Positions 45,722-53,685 of a stretch of 64,000 bases of DNA are shown here, one piece after another (positions within the stretch are counted from its first letter, which is position 1; every line of letters begins with the position of its first letter). The stretch comes from CANIGN01 sp041391385 (GTDB lineage Bacteria > Bdellovibrionota > UBA2428). The DNA is taken from positions 62,001-126,000 of the forward strand of contig JAWKOD010000004.1 in NCBI GenBank assembly GCA_041391385.1, in the 5' to 3' direction. The position numbers were made by a program, and so were the translations under genes. The notes beneath the pieces were generated by a model. It searched no databases, was not told the origin of the DNA, and saw nothing but the letters and a program-made list of their open reading frames with translations.

Positions 45722-46204
45722 ATGAGCAAGAAAATTGAAATACAACCTGAGTCTGATAGAGAGCTTGTTATTTGTAGGCTCATTGACGCCTCTCCCGAAA
45801 AAGTTTTCCGCGCTTGGACCGAGCCTGAGTTGTTAAAGCAATGGTTTGCTCCAAAGCCGTGGACAACTTCACATGCAGAGATAGATTTAAAGGTCGGTGG
45901 AGCTTCTTTTATTGTGATGAAAAGTCCTACGGGCGAAGAATTTCCTAATCCCGGTGTTTATTTGGAGATTGTTCCAAATAAAAAACTTGTTTTCACAAAT
46001 GCTTATACAAAAGCTTGGGAGCCATCAGAGCGTCCTTTTATTACAATCATTCTAACCTTTGAAGAATTAGAAGGAAAAACAAAATATACAGCGAGAGCCT
46101 TACACTGGACCCTATCGGATAAGAACGAGCATAATAAGATGCGCTTTCACGAGGGCTGGGGTTTGTGTGCTGATCAACTTGAAGCAGTTGCTTCTAAACT
46201 TTAG
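45722..46204 (+). CDS. SRPBCC / AHSA1-like protein
   Basis: 160 residues matching the AHSA1 (START-like) family: ICRLIDASPEKVFRAWTEPELLKQWFAPKPWTT, then VGGASFIVMKSPTGEEFPNPGVYLEI and the closing helix FHEGWGLCADQLEAVAS. The fold is a hydrophobic ligand pocket; relatives bind lipids or act as stress proteins. It is next to the zinc-ribbon gene and probably in the same operon. The ligand is unknown. Confidence 0.88.
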   Translation: MSKKIEIQPESDRELVICRLIDASPEKVFRAWTEPELLKQWFAPKPWTTSHAEIDLKVGGASFIVMKSPTGEEFPNPGVYLEIVPNKKLVFTNAYTKAWEPSERPFITIILTFEELEGKTKYTARALHWTLSDKNEHNKMRFHEGWGLCADQLEAVASKL

Positions 46205-46213
46205 AACACTTAA

Positions 46214-46852
46214 CTACTTCTGGGTAATTTTACCGCCGCTTTCTGTGCAATATTTGTTTTTTATTCCTTCAACACTTCCGCCACCGTAGTCGTCGATTTT
46301 AGCTTTGTTGCTGGCAGCTAGGTAGCAGTCTCCCCATTGAACGTCGTTGTCTCGTACTGAAATGTTGGATAATGAGCCATTGCTGCGAATGGCTCTGTTT
46401 ACATTATAAAAATAGTTACCAGATACACTCACGGATTTTCCGGTATTTGCAAGAATGGGAAAGCTTGAATGATAGAACTTGTTGTTGCGAATTGTTACCT
46501 TATTGGCCCTGTTCATTTGAAGACACTTGTCTTGGCAAAACCAGAATTCAGAGTCTTCAATCAGAATATTTTCTCCAATCGTAATGGCATCTTCTTCAAC
46601 ATCACGGTTAATAATGTTTTGAATTTTGTTGTTCTTTGTGGTGTGAATTCCATCTAAGGCACATTCGATTTGCAAGTTTTTGAGTGTAGCTCCTGGGCTT
46701 AAGATAAACATAGGAGGTTCTTTTTCTGAAATTTCTTTAGATGCGTGACATTTACTGGGATAACCAGCGCCTCGCCATGTATAGAGGCATCCTTTTCCGT
46801 CGAATACTTCGTTAGATTTAACTGTAATGGTTTTATTTACTTTTTTACGCAA
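46214..46852 (-). CDS. Pectate lyase (PL3-like) catalytic part, frame 2 of a split gene
   Basis: Matches the pectate lyase family 3 beta-helix: ITVKSNEVFDGKG...PMFILSPGATLKNLQIECALDGIHTTKNNKIQNIINRDVEEDAITIGEN, followed by LIEDSEFWFCQDKCLQMN. The frame opens with a TTG and lacks a signal peptide. The upstream frame (46837-47070) supplies a signal peptide and proline-rich linker and ends exactly where this starts. Read together across the A6 run they form one secreted pectate lyase of about 285 residues. Pectin breakdown is unusual among these neighbours and suggests acquisition or a plant-detritus habitat. Confidence 0.75.
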   Translation of the reverse strand: MRKKVNKTITVKSNEVFDGKGCLYTWRGAGYPSKCHASKEISEKEPPMFILSPGATLKNLQIECALDGIHTTKNNKIQNIINRDVEEDAITIGENILIEDSEFWFCQDKCLQMNRANKVTIRNNKFYHSSFPILANTGKSVSVSGNYFYNVNRAIRSNGSLSNISVRDNDVQWGDCYLAASNKAKIDDYGGGSVEGIKNKYCTESGGKITQK

Positions 46853-47070
46853 CCTGGCTCAGCACGAGGTTGTGGTCTGGCTGCTGCAACCTCTTGTTTG
46901 CTCTTAGGGAGCCGAGGTTTTGTTCCTGTTTGATTGCAGGAGCTACTGTTGGTGTCACATGAGGGCGGGGGTGTGCTGGGAAGCTTGGCACCAGTGCCCC
47001 AAATGTTTTCAGTTGAAAACAATACAGTGCTTAGTATGAAGAAAGAAGCTTTTAATTTTTTGTAGTACAT
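46837..47070 (-). CDS. Signal peptide and linker of the pectate lyase, frame 1
   Basis: 77 residues: a signal peptide (about 8-25, cleavage near IWG-T), then a Pro/Ser/Cys/Arg-rich linker ending at GCVKK-stop. It has no domain of its own. The stop at 46837-46839 immediately follows the heptamer A AAA AAG; slipping one base back there continues into VNKTITV of the lyase frame. So this is either the first half of a gene read by programmed frameshifting or a gene with a one-base loss in the A run. Confidence 0.7.
   Translation of the reverse strand: MYYKKLKASFFILSTVLFSTENIWGTGAKLPSTPPPSCDTNSSSCNQTGTKPRLPKSKQEVAAARPQPRAEPGCVKK
46840..46846 (-). promoter_or_regulatory. Candidate -1 frameshift heptamer A AAA AAG
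   Basis: On the minus strand the in-frame codons are GTA AAA AAG TAA; the A AAA AAG is in the phase needed for -1 slippage (the dnaX type) and is followed at once by a stop. A purine-rich AGG lies about 7 bases before it. Slippage would join the signal-peptide frame to the lyase frame. An A6/A7 difference in the assembly would give the same look. Confidence 0.45.
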
Positions 47071-47211
47071 GCGCTCATACTATGTGCGCAAAAAAATTGC
47101 GGGGTTAAAACTGAGTGAAGGTCAAATAATCTGAAGTTTTTTTTGAAAATCTAGAAAGTATTTTGGCGTAATTCTCTAACAGCGAACATTTTTAGCTAGG
47201 CAATTGCTAAT

Positions 47212-47970
47212 GTGATGCTTAGAATCGTTTTCATTATGAGCGCTAAGCAGAACTTAAAGACTCAACCACATATAAAACTTTCTTTGGATAAAAAACATTC
47301 TAAGGTCATTGTTTGCGGAGCACCTGAGCGAGCTGAATTGATCGCCTCGTTTTTAAAATCACCCAAGCTCTTAGCTAAAAACAGAGAGTATCACTCTTAC
47401 TTAGGAACCTTTAAGGGAGAACATGTGCTTGTTACGTCTCATGGTGTAGGGGCAGCGGGTGCCATGATTTGTTTTCAGGAGTTGATAGAAGCCGGCGCAA
47501 AAAACATTATTCGAGTTGGCACAGCGGGAGGGCTCTACGCTGCAACAAAAGTAGGCGATGTGGTGGTGGCTGATTCTGCCATTCGTTTAGACGGTGTTTC
47601 TCCATTGATGGTTCCCTTGGCGTATCCATCAGTTCCCGATCATGCACTGACTTTGGCTTTGAGTAAGTCCATTTTAAAAGTGTTACCAAAAGCAAAAGTA
47701 GGAACCATTTTAACTACGGATATGTTTTATGCAGGAGTTTTGGATGATCAATTAGAGCTCTATAGCCGAGCGAATGCACTCGCCGTAGACATGGAGGCTG
47801 CTGCCTTGTTTGTTGTTGGACGCTTAAAGCAAATAAAAACAGCAGCAGTTTTTGCACTCGATGGAAACCCAATCTCCAAAAAACTCTATGCACCAGATGC
47901 TGAGTTGATGAAGAAAAACATAGCTTTAATCTCAAAGGCAGCTTTGAGTGCAGTTGTAACAAGCCAGTAA
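47212..47970 (+). CDS. Nucleoside phosphorylase (uridine phosphorylase-like)
   Basis: NP-I family enzyme that splits nucleosides with phosphate. Motifs: VIVCGAPERAELIASFL (phosphate-binding region), VTSHGVGAAGAMICFQELIEAGAKNIIRVGTAGGL and the ribose-binding AVDMEAAALFVVG. Best fit is the uridine/purine branch; the base cannot be decided. The frame begins with GTG-ATG at 47212/47215; an in-frame ATG at 47236 is also possible, since the conserved part starts after it. 252 residues is normal. Confidence 0.85.
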   Translation: MMLRIVFIMSAKQNLKTQPHIKLSLDKKHSKVIVCGAPERAELIASFLKSPKLLAKNREYHSYLGTFKGEHVLVTSHGVGAAGAMICFQELIEAGAKNIIRVGTAGGLYAATKVGDVVVADSAIRLDGVSPLMVPLAYPSVPDHALTLALSKSILKVLPKAKVGTILTTDMFYAGVLDDQLELYSRANALAVDMEAAALFVVGRLKQIKTAAVFALDGNPISKKLYAPDAELMKKNIALISKAALSAVVTSQ

Positions 47971-47983
47971 GAGATACGAAGAA

Positions 47984-48010
47984 TTAAATGATAACAACTT
48001 CTTCCTCAAC
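47984..48010. repeat. 27-bp copy of the 3' end of the EthD gene (remnant)
   Basis: Identical to 49006-49032. On the minus strand it keeps the last codons NVEEEVVII-stop of the EthD-like gene, and 47984-48026 continues with related residues (HIK against HVT). Upstream of that the reading frame becomes unrelated and reaches a stop. It is a decayed partial copy lying between the nucleoside phosphorylase and the next gene. Confidence 0.75.
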
Positions 48011-48170
48011 GTTTTTAATGTGTGAGATGCAGCGAATTTTTGGGTTGCAGGGGTGTATATTAACTTTACACAGATTGAAAAACTACACGATAAAAGTAAT
48101 CTTATGTCCGTATAAGGCTCCATGCTTTGAGTGATCCAAATGATATTCTAGAAAGCTGGGGTTGCAAATT

Positions 48171-48923
48171 ATGGATTTTTTTGCGCGAGTTAAATCAACA
48201 ACTAAAAATGGATTACTCTTGAGTTTGCTGGTAGGACTTCTATCACCCGTTCATGCTCAGAATAATAAAACAGCTAATATTAAATTGATAGAAGCTAAAG
48301 GCTTGGCGAAGTATGCAACTGTATCGCCTATACCAGGAACTCATAGTTACGAAGCCTATTATGGTGATTATATGATTATATTTGACCTTATTCCTGGAGA
48401 CGCCACAACACTGGGATTTGCTGGAGGTGTTTTCTCCTTCAATCACTATGTAAGCGATGAAGAAAACCTTCTTCTTTTTTCTGATTTTTTAGAGGCACAA
48501 TTCAAAAAAGAGCTAGGGCGTAAAAGCAAAAAAAGTATATCTACAAGCTACGTGGATCGTGTTTTTGATTTCATTTTTCCCAAAGCACATGCAAATGGCC
48601 TAGTTGTTGCGCTGGTTGTCGCTGTCATCGCAGTTGCAATATATGCAGTAGTAAAAAAAGACAAAGAGAGAAAAGATAGTCAGGCTAAAAAAGATAAGAA
48701 GCTTAAGAAGGATTATAACTCTCTAATATCCGAGCAGTTTGTTAAAGGTGATAAATATCGAGCTCAAAATGCAGAAGCTTTAGCTGACAATACAAAACTT
48801 TATGCAGGCAGGCCTAATCCAGATGCGCACGATTGTTATATTATGTCGCGAGCCTGGCATGATCATATGAAGTATCCTGAAAAAAACTATGCGCCTATTC
48901 GCAGCAATTACCAGTGTATATAG
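48171..48923 (+). CDS. Exported protein with internal membrane helix, unknown function
   Basis: 250 residues from the ATG at 48171 (an in-frame TTG at 48162 adds three). Signal peptide (about 12-28, cleavage near VHAQ-N). A mixed alpha/beta region, then KAHANGLVVALVVAVIAVAIYAVVKK, a membrane helix at about 143-160 followed by a Lys-rich stretch. The C-terminal ~75 residues contain a Cys-His-Trp pattern (DAHDCYIMSRAWHDHMKYP). Its stop codon lies exactly at the start of a duplicated 46-bp segment (48921-48966), so the 3' end may have been cut by recombination. No family recognised. Confidence 0.62.
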   Translation: MDFFARVKSTTKNGLLLSLLVGLLSPVHAQNNKTANIKLIEAKGLAKYATVSPIPGTHSYEAYYGDYMIIFDLIPGDATTLGFAGGVFSFNHYVSDEENLLLFSDFLEAQFKKELGRKSKKSISTSYVDRVFDFIFPKAHANGLVVALVVAVIAVAIYAVVKKDKERKDSQAKKDKKLKKDYNSLISEQFVKGDKYRAQNAEALADNTKLYAGRPNPDAHDCYIMSRAWHDHMKYPEKNYAPIRSNYQCI

Positions 48924-48966
48924 TTGCGAGTATAAGTATGAGCAAGAAAGGCCCTATTCTCAGAGC
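48921..48966. repeat. 46-bp copy of an internal piece of the membrane-protein gene at 49.5 kb
   Basis: Matches 49556-49601 at 43 of 46 bases (mismatches at 48924, 48931 and 48959). The source lies inside the gene at 49404-49718. The copy begins at the stop codon of the preceding gene and is followed after about 40 bases by the EthD gene end. It is a scar of local rearrangement. Confidence 0.75.
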
Positions 48967-49005
48967 AAGCTAACTAAGCTTGAATCCATAGCTGCTATGC
49001 AAAAG

Positions 49006-49032
49006 TTAAATGATAACAACTTCTTCCTCAAC
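49006..49032. repeat. Source copy of the 27-bp EthD 3'-end repeat
   Basis: The last 27 bases of the EthD-like gene, including its stop; identical to 47984-48010. Confidence 0.75.
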
Positions 49033-49338
49033 ATTTGTAACATGAACTCCAACGGCAGTTTCTCTCATGATACTCTCTCGTATCTTCGCTGCTACTCGGT
49101 AGGCTTCAGTATCCCAGGCTTCATGCATGTCCTCTTCTTTGTCGAAGGTCATAATTGCAAGCCCATCAATGGGATCCTCTGCCGTATCTTTTCTTCTATC
49201 ATTTAGATGATATTGAACGTAAGACTTAACTTGAGGGAATTGCCTATACATAGGCCCATAAATATCTTTCCAGATCCTCCGAAACTCTTCACGAGATACC
49301 GATTCTTTTTTTCTGACAACAATTACGAGTTTAAACAT
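49006..49338 (-). CDS. EthD-like dimeric alpha-beta barrel protein
   Basis: 110 residues from the ATG at 49338, chosen because GGAGA precedes it and the fold begins there; a longer frame to 49380 adds 14 residues. MFKLVIVVRKKESVSREEFRRIWKDIYGPMYRQFPQVKSYVQYHL is the typical EthD/stress-responsive A/B-barrel start. Relatives form dimers and act on small hydrophobic or quinone substrates. Its last 27 bases are duplicated at 47984-48010. Confidence 0.8.
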   Translation of the reverse strand: MFKLVIVVRKKESVSREEFRRIWKDIYGPMYRQFPQVKSYVQYHLNDRRKDTAEDPIDGLAIMTFDKEEDMHEAWDTEAYRVAAKIRESIMRETAVGVHVTNVEEEVVII

Positions 49339-49403
49339 TTCAATTCTCCAGCCCTTTAGACTCAATAAAAGCAGAAACACTTATGAGCCTCGTTCCTGGG
49401 ATG

Positions 49404-49718
49404 TTACTTAAAAGTACCAGCTAATACGAGTATCAAATAGCTTAAAAAAAGGGCTGTAATAGCTCTTGATCCAGAGTTTATATTTTCACGAGGTACAATT
49501 TTTTTCCCGACTGTTAATAGCAAAAAATAGCCAACTATCAAGCCAAGTACAGCTATAGCTGCGAGCATAAGTATGAGCAAGAAAGGCCCTATTATCAGAG
49601 CTCCCATTTCCGCACCATCCATAAGTTGATTAAATTTACTTCCAATTGAGGAGGTAACTATTTTCCCCGCGATTATGAATCCGAGGACTCGAAGTAAAAA
49701 TTCAATCGTATTAGCCAT
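49404..49718 (-). CDS. Small membrane protein of unknown function
   Basis: 104 residues from the ATG at 49718 (a TTG at 49724 adds two). Three hydrophobic segments: about 5-22, 40-66 (GALIIGPFLLILMLAAIAVLGLIVGYFLLLTVG) and 87-103. No family recognised. It lies 65 bases upstream of the EthD gene on the same strand, and a 46-bp piece of it is copied at 48921-48966. Confidence 0.6.
   Translation of the reverse strand: MANTIEFLLRVLGFIIAGKIVTSSIGSKFNQLMDGAEMGALIIGPFLLILMLAAIAVLGLIVGYFLLLTVGKKIVPRENINSGSRAITALFLSYLILVLAGTFK
49556..49601. repeat. Source copy of the 46-bp duplicated segment
   Basis: Inside the small membrane-protein gene; aligns with 48921-48966 at 43 of 46 bases. Confidence 0.75.
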
Positions 49719-49746
49719 ACTCAATTTTAACCGATTTCAAGAAAAT

Positions 49747-49908
49747 TTCTCATTTTGTTTTGCCTTCGCACCCGGAAATGTTAAACGTGTTTACGAAATC
49801 CTCTACGCAAAAGTACTCGCCCCAGACTCTGAGATTTGCCTACCCGATCCCAAAAACCTCACTCCCAAAACCCTCAGTTTAATGAAGCACTTGTTTGGAG
49901 ATACATAA
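49747..49908 (+). pseudogene. Possible 3' remnant of an unknown gene
   Basis: An open stretch ending at TAA 49906-49908 reads as a plausible protein C-terminus (CFAFAPGNVKRVYEILYAK, then a Pro/Leu-rich end). Upstream, the same frame runs antisense into the neighbouring gene, so no start or body is left. It could be a truncated gene end at a rearrangement boundary, right before the first palindrome. Weak evidence: it rests on residue composition only. Confidence 0.3.
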
Positions 49909-49913
49909 CTCCG

Positions 49914-49927
49914 CCCCAGCGCTGGGG
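49914..49927. repeat. 14-bp palindrome CCCCAGCGCTGGGG, copy 1
   Basis: Perfect palindrome, extended by flanking CCG and TGG into a longer hairpin with a G-T wobble. The same 14 bases occur at 57759-57772 and 58261-58274 and I saw them nowhere else in the window. No T run follows. Confidence 0.85.
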
Positions 49928-50081
49928 TGGGGAACTAACTAGTAGACCAATAGAAATAATGGGTTACTGAATAATAATTCCCATCCGGTGATTAATGATC
50001 AGGGGAGTTTCTTATATTGGTTAACCTCTTGTAAATACTTTTGAAGTGTGTCTGAAAACACCTAATGCATTGATCTACCTG

Positions 50082-50100
50082 ACACCGTGTGTTACAGTGT
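50082..50100. promoter_or_regulatory. Inverted repeat ACACCGT-N5-ACAGTGT, candidate operator
   Basis: Half sites at 50082-50088 and 50094-50100, about 20 bases before the first ATG of the operon. A matching element with a 3-base spacer is at 58356-58372 in front of the second accessory group. Each arm matches the other's complement at six of seven bases. Confidence 0.45.
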
Positions 50101-50119
50101 GGTCGTCCTTGGGCTTAAC

Positions 50120-51340
50120 ATGCAAATACACGAATATTCAAAGGAAAAACCCAATAAGAAAATATTTGAATCTGCTCATTTAGAAGGAATTCGCAGAGTT
50201 CTTCAAAGTAAATTTATGCAGATGCAGGTTAGTCAGCTCCGTGAAAGAAGCATTATTTCAAAAGGTAACAAGCTTGTTGATTTCGCAAGTTGTGGTTACT
50301 TGGGCCTTGATAATGATATCTGCGAAGAGGACCTAGCACTTACCAAAAAATTTGGACTACGTAATGGCTGGAGTCGTATCTCAGGAAATACTGATTTGAC
50401 TCGCAACCTCGAAGTATCCCTTGAATGCAACTTAGGTTTTAGAAGCGTTCGACTGGCACAGTCAATCAGTCTTATTAACTATGGAATTTTTTATAGTTTA
50501 GCTCAAATGTTTCCAGTTGCATTGTACGATCGTGATGTCCATATCACATTAAAAAACGGACTGCGTGCTGCCTATAGAGACGAAAAAAGTTTGCTCGCCT
50601 GGAATAACAATGATCTAGTTCATCTAGAGAGACGTCTCGAAAGTTTAAGTCCCACAATTCGAAAACTGATTGTCGTAGATGGTATCTATTCGATGAAGGG
50701 CAGTTTTTCTCCGATAAAATCAATCGCAAAACTAGCAGCACAATTCAATGCGGTGTTGGTTATTGATGATGCGCATGGGTTTGGTGTTTTAGGTGAAAAT
50801 GGCTTTGGGGTAATTGATGGGTTATCGCCAGATGAGCTGAAGCGTATAATCTATCTTGGCAGCTTTTCAAAAGCTACTTCTAATCCTGTCGCCTTTGTAG
50901 GATGTAGCGATGAAATAGGAGATCTTTTAGATAGTACAGCTCCTTTCCTTATTTATAGCGGACCACCGTCCAATTTCCATACTGCTATTGCTCTTAGACA
51001 GTTAGAAGAATTCCCTAAAGGAGTTCTAACAAAAAAGAGAGAGCTTTTGTTATTGGCTTCTTCAGATGTTCATAGTTTTTGTGCTTCTCACAACATTGCT
51101 ATGTTTTCTTCCCCAGAATCTCCTATTGTTGTCATTAAAATTTTTCCAGAACATTTTAACGAAATCGTAAATCGTTTTTATAGCTATGGAATTATTGGAA
51201 AAGGGGTCGTGTACCCTGTAGTGAGAAAAGGTGATGAAGCCGTTCGTTTTACTTTAACCTCTAGCCACACAGCAGAGCAGATCGAATTATTAAAATCAGC
51301 AATTTATGAACTAAAGACTTTATTTAAGGTGAGAGATTAA
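50120..51340 (+). CDS. Alpha-oxoamine-synthase-like PLP-dependent aminotransferase
   Basis: 406 residues from the ATG at 50120 (the frame extends to a GTG at 50087). Fold type I PLP enzyme of the KBL/BioF/HemA/CqsA group: LVDFASCGYLGLD (about 52-64), VDGIYSMKGSFSPI (186-199), DDAHGFGVLGE (216-226) and the PLP lysine Lys251 in YLGSFSKAT. These enzymes condense an amino acid with an acyl-CoA. The glycine-rich stretch normally after the lysine is replaced by SNPVAFVG, and the usual substrate-shaping N-terminal loop differs, so the reaction may be different. It is the first gene of the operon; the ATP-grasp gene follows after 4 bases. Confidence 0.82.
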   Translation: MQIHEYSKEKPNKKIFESAHLEGIRRVLQSKFMQMQVSQLRERSIISKGNKLVDFASCGYLGLDNDICEEDLALTKKFGLRNGWSRISGNTDLTRNLEVSLECNLGFRSVRLAQSISLINYGIFYSLAQMFPVALYDRDVHITLKNGLRAAYRDEKSLLAWNNNDLVHLERRLESLSPTIRKLIVVDGIYSMKGSFSPIKSIAKLAAQFNAVLVIDDAHGFGVLGENGFGVIDGLSPDELKRIIYLGSFSKATSNPVAFVGCSDEIGDLLDSTAPFLIYSGPPSNFHTAIALRQLEEFPKGVLTKKRELLLLASSDVHSFCASHNIAMFSSPESPIVVIKIFPEHFNEIVNRFYSYGIIGKGVVYPVVRKGDEAVRFTLTSSHTAEQIELLKSAIYELKTLFKVRD

Positions 51341-51344
51341 CAGT

Positions 51345-52544
51345 ATGGATAAGGCGTATTCTAATTTTACTGAAATCTCGAAAATTCCATTGACGGCAAT
51401 ATCTCATTTGCCAGTTACCTGGGCCTTAGAAAAAAAAGAGCAGTTTTTTGTAGCATTAAAAGACACGCTTAATGGACTGGCGGCACTTTACAACTCACGC
51501 AATGAAGTCCTCACTCCTGCAGAGTTAATGTTTTTAAAGCAATTAACAACTAAATTAACTATAGATGCTCCAAAAGTAGACTCTTATATCGCTCGTCCTG
51601 ACGGTTTTTGTTTGGATGATGATACTTATAAGCTTATCGAAATGAACTATGGAAATTCCATGGGAGGTATTCTTGCTCTCAATTATCTACAGGAGTTGTA
51701 TAATCAACTTGATGCGACTCAGGACTGCGGGAGTTTGGCTCAGTCTTTAGTAAATCTTTGGCAGCCTTTTTCTGGTAATACAAAAAAGAAAATTATCACT
51801 CATCGCAATTGTGGGCGCTACGAGAGGTATGAGCAGCAAAATATTGTTTTATGTGAAATCCTTAAAAAACGAGGTCTTAATATTTCGTTTATGGATCTTA
51901 AGGAACTATACAAAGAAATTCAATCTGGCGCTTTATCTCCAGGGCTGACTGTGTCCCGCCAAGATATACTCGATGACGAAGAGTCTGCATCCTTAATTCT
52001 CGAATTCGAAGAATACGCTTCGCAGAACGGCATTTCTGCTTTTAACCCTATTAAACAAACTGACATTTTTAACAGCAAGGTTCTTCTCGCTCTTTACTCG
52101 GAGTATTCTCGACCTGCTGCAGTTGTCGATTCTTTTTGGCTTGGTAACGCCTCTACTGCTGCACAGGAGAAATTCGTGCGACGAATGGCACTTCTTGAGC
52201 AAGAGCGTGATACGTTTGTAATAAAACGTGACTTTTCCTATCAGGGAAAACATGTTGTTTTTGGAGATGAGTCCACGATTGGCGAATGGAAGAGGCTTTT
52301 GTTGCAGGCGGTGCAAGATGGTTGTTGGATTGCACAGCGAGTGCAGCATGGACACCGTTTTCAGTTAAAAAAAATAAACGAGCCCAATCATGATTACCCC
52401 GCCATAGTTAGTCCTTTTATTTTTGGACACGAAGTAGCCGGAGTAACGCTTCGTTATCGTACCTCTGAATTGTCGAAGACTTGTGTACTTCCTAATAACA
52501 GTAAGACGGTGCTTGGGATGATTGGATTTAGGCATGCTCCTTAA
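51345..52544 (+). CDS. Probable circularly permuted ATP-grasp ligase
   Basis: 399 residues. I see the marks of this family but not a close relative. Substrate/ATP region: YIARPDGFCLDDDTYKLIEMNYGNSMGG (about 81-108, compare the RPD...E-x-N motif). ATP-binding: FVIKRDFSYQGKHVVFG (291-307) and W-x9-GCWIAQRVQHG (314-336). Such ligases form amide bonds between a carboxylate and an amine, through an acyl phosphate. It could attach an amino acid to the product of the upstream enzyme. It overlaps the MFS gene by 11 bases. Not strongly matched, so the fold needs checking. Confidence 0.6.
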   Translation: MDKAYSNFTEISKIPLTAISHLPVTWALEKKEQFFVALKDTLNGLAALYNSRNEVLTPAELMFLKQLTTKLTIDAPKVDSYIARPDGFCLDDDTYKLIEMNYGNSMGGILALNYLQELYNQLDATQDCGSLAQSLVNLWQPFSGNTKKKIITHRNCGRYERYEQQNIVLCEILKKRGLNISFMDLKELYKEIQSGALSPGLTVSRQDILDDEESASLILEFEEYASQNGISAFNPIKQTDIFNSKVLLALYSEYSRPAAVVDSFWLGNASTAAQEKFVRRMALLEQERDTFVIKRDFSYQGKHVVFGDESTIGEWKRLLLQAVQDGCWIAQRVQHGHRFQLKKINEPNHDYPAIVSPFIFGHEVAGVTLRYRTSELSKTCVLPNNSKTVLGMIGFRHAP

Positions 52545-53685
52545 TGTTACTCCACACTTCATTTTTGCCCTCATTCTGTGGGCTCTTATGGCAACAGTGC
52601 CTGATGCTAAATATTATCCCTTTAGCCAAGAAAACTACCTGCTTTGTATGGGTGTAATTAAATATGCGCCCGTACTCCTGTTATCTGTTATTGGTAGTCA
52701 TTGGATTAGTAATAATTTAAGCAAAAACCTTGTTGTTGCTCTGGTTGTTTTATCATCCGCGATCATAATAGCACTTAGTGCTGTTCCCATTGAGTCGTTT
52801 CGGTACCTAAGTATTTTTTTCGTATATATTTTGTTTTCTGTCATCTATGAACCTGTAGTTGAAATACTATCTTCCTATTGGGGAGAGAAGAGACAGAATT
52901 ATCTTTTGGTAAATGGACTTGTCACTTTGGCACGAACAAGTGCTCGCTATCTTGGGCCAATTTTAATAACTTCGTTTATTGGAAGGTATTTAAATCTGCA
53001 ATTACCGCAATTGAGTGCTTTACTCTTAGTGTTTCTAGCCAGCGCTTTGGTGTTTTGTGACTTTCCGAAAACAGAAAAAATAGAAGAAGGAGTTGTCACT
53101 CGACTTAGCTTTAAGGAATCAATGCAAAAGATTTGCCAGAGTAAGCTGTCATTGGGATTGTTGGTGATTTACTGTATTTTCTATCTTGGAGTTAGCTATC
53201 TTGAGTACTTAGTTACTTTGCTTGATCCCCAAAGCAAAGTAACATTAGCGCAACTTTTTAGCTCGCTGGGATTAGGTTTTGTAGTCTCAAACATACTCAT
53301 TATGATTATGAAAGGAAAATTAAAACAGCCTTTAATTTTCTTTTTAAGTTTACTATTAACTGGCAGCTGCCTCGTACTGTTGCCATTTGTCTCACAGGGC
53401 TTATTGCCACGTGTGATGTTTTTAATTGGTATCGGTAATGGGTTCGCAGTTCCTATAAGTCTATCAATTTTTCAGAAATTGCTTGGCCGAAAACTAATCG
53501 GCCATTTCATCGGAGTGCTAGACGCCTCAATTAATATGTGCGCATTGATCTCCTTAGGGGTTGGCTACGTGCTGTTTCGAACAGTTGGCTCGAGTTACAT
53601 ATTTGTTTTTGACGGCACAATGATTTTAGTGTCAGCATTCGTTTGGCTGATGTTAGACAAGAGTGAGGTACTAAGTGCTAAATAA
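52534..53685 (+). CDS. MFS transporter
   Basis: 383 residues from the ATG at 52534. About ten to twelve hydrophobic helices with short basic loops, in two halves around a central loop (DFPKTEKIEEGVVTRLSFKESMQK, about 175-200). The pattern RVMFLIGIGNGFAVPISLSIFQKLLG resembles the MFS motif of helix 10-11. The classic loop 2-3 motif is weak. It most likely exports the product of the neighbouring enzymes or a related compound. It overlaps the genes on both sides by 11 bases each, indicating coupled translation. Confidence 0.8.
   Translation: MLLNVTPHFIFALILWALMATVPDAKYYPFSQENYLLCMGVIKYAPVLLLSVIGSHWISNNLSKNLVVALVVLSSAIIIALSAVPIESFRYLSIFFVYILFSVIYEPVVEILSSYWGEKRQNYLLVNGLVTLARTSARYLGPILITSFIGRYLNLQLPQLSALLLVFLASALVFCDFPKTEKIEEGVVTRLSFKESMQKICQSKLSLGLLVIYCIFYLGVSYLEYLVTLLDPQSKVTLAQLFSSLGLGFVVSNILIMIMKGKLKQPLIFFLSLLLTGSCLVLLPFVSQGLLPRVMFLIGIGNGFAVPISLSIFQKLLGRKLIGHFIGVLDASINMCALISLGVGYVLFRTVGSSYIFVFDGTMILVSAFVWLMLDKSEVLSAK

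Larger units (their letters stand above)
49909..50119. promoter_or_regulatory. Intergenic region upstream of the six-gene operon
   Basis: Contains the palindrome CCCCAGCGCTGGGG at 49914-49927, an AT-rich stretch, a small GTGT-CTGAAA-ACAC inverted repeat near 50047-50060 and the inverted repeat at 50082-50100. Expected to hold the promoter of the operon starting at 50120. Together with 49719-49908 it forms about 400 bases without a convincing intact gene. Confidence 0.4.

Noticed and set aside
47932..48123. Minus-strand 63-residue ORF downstream of the nucleoside phosphorylase
   Set aside because: It is in a different frame from the EthD remnant, overlaps the phosphorylase gene end and has no plausible start signal.
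50120..51340. Naming the first operon gene cqsA or lqsA
   Set aside because: Only fold-family similarity is visible; the loop after the PLP lysine is different and the neighbourhood does not match the known cqs or lqs loci.
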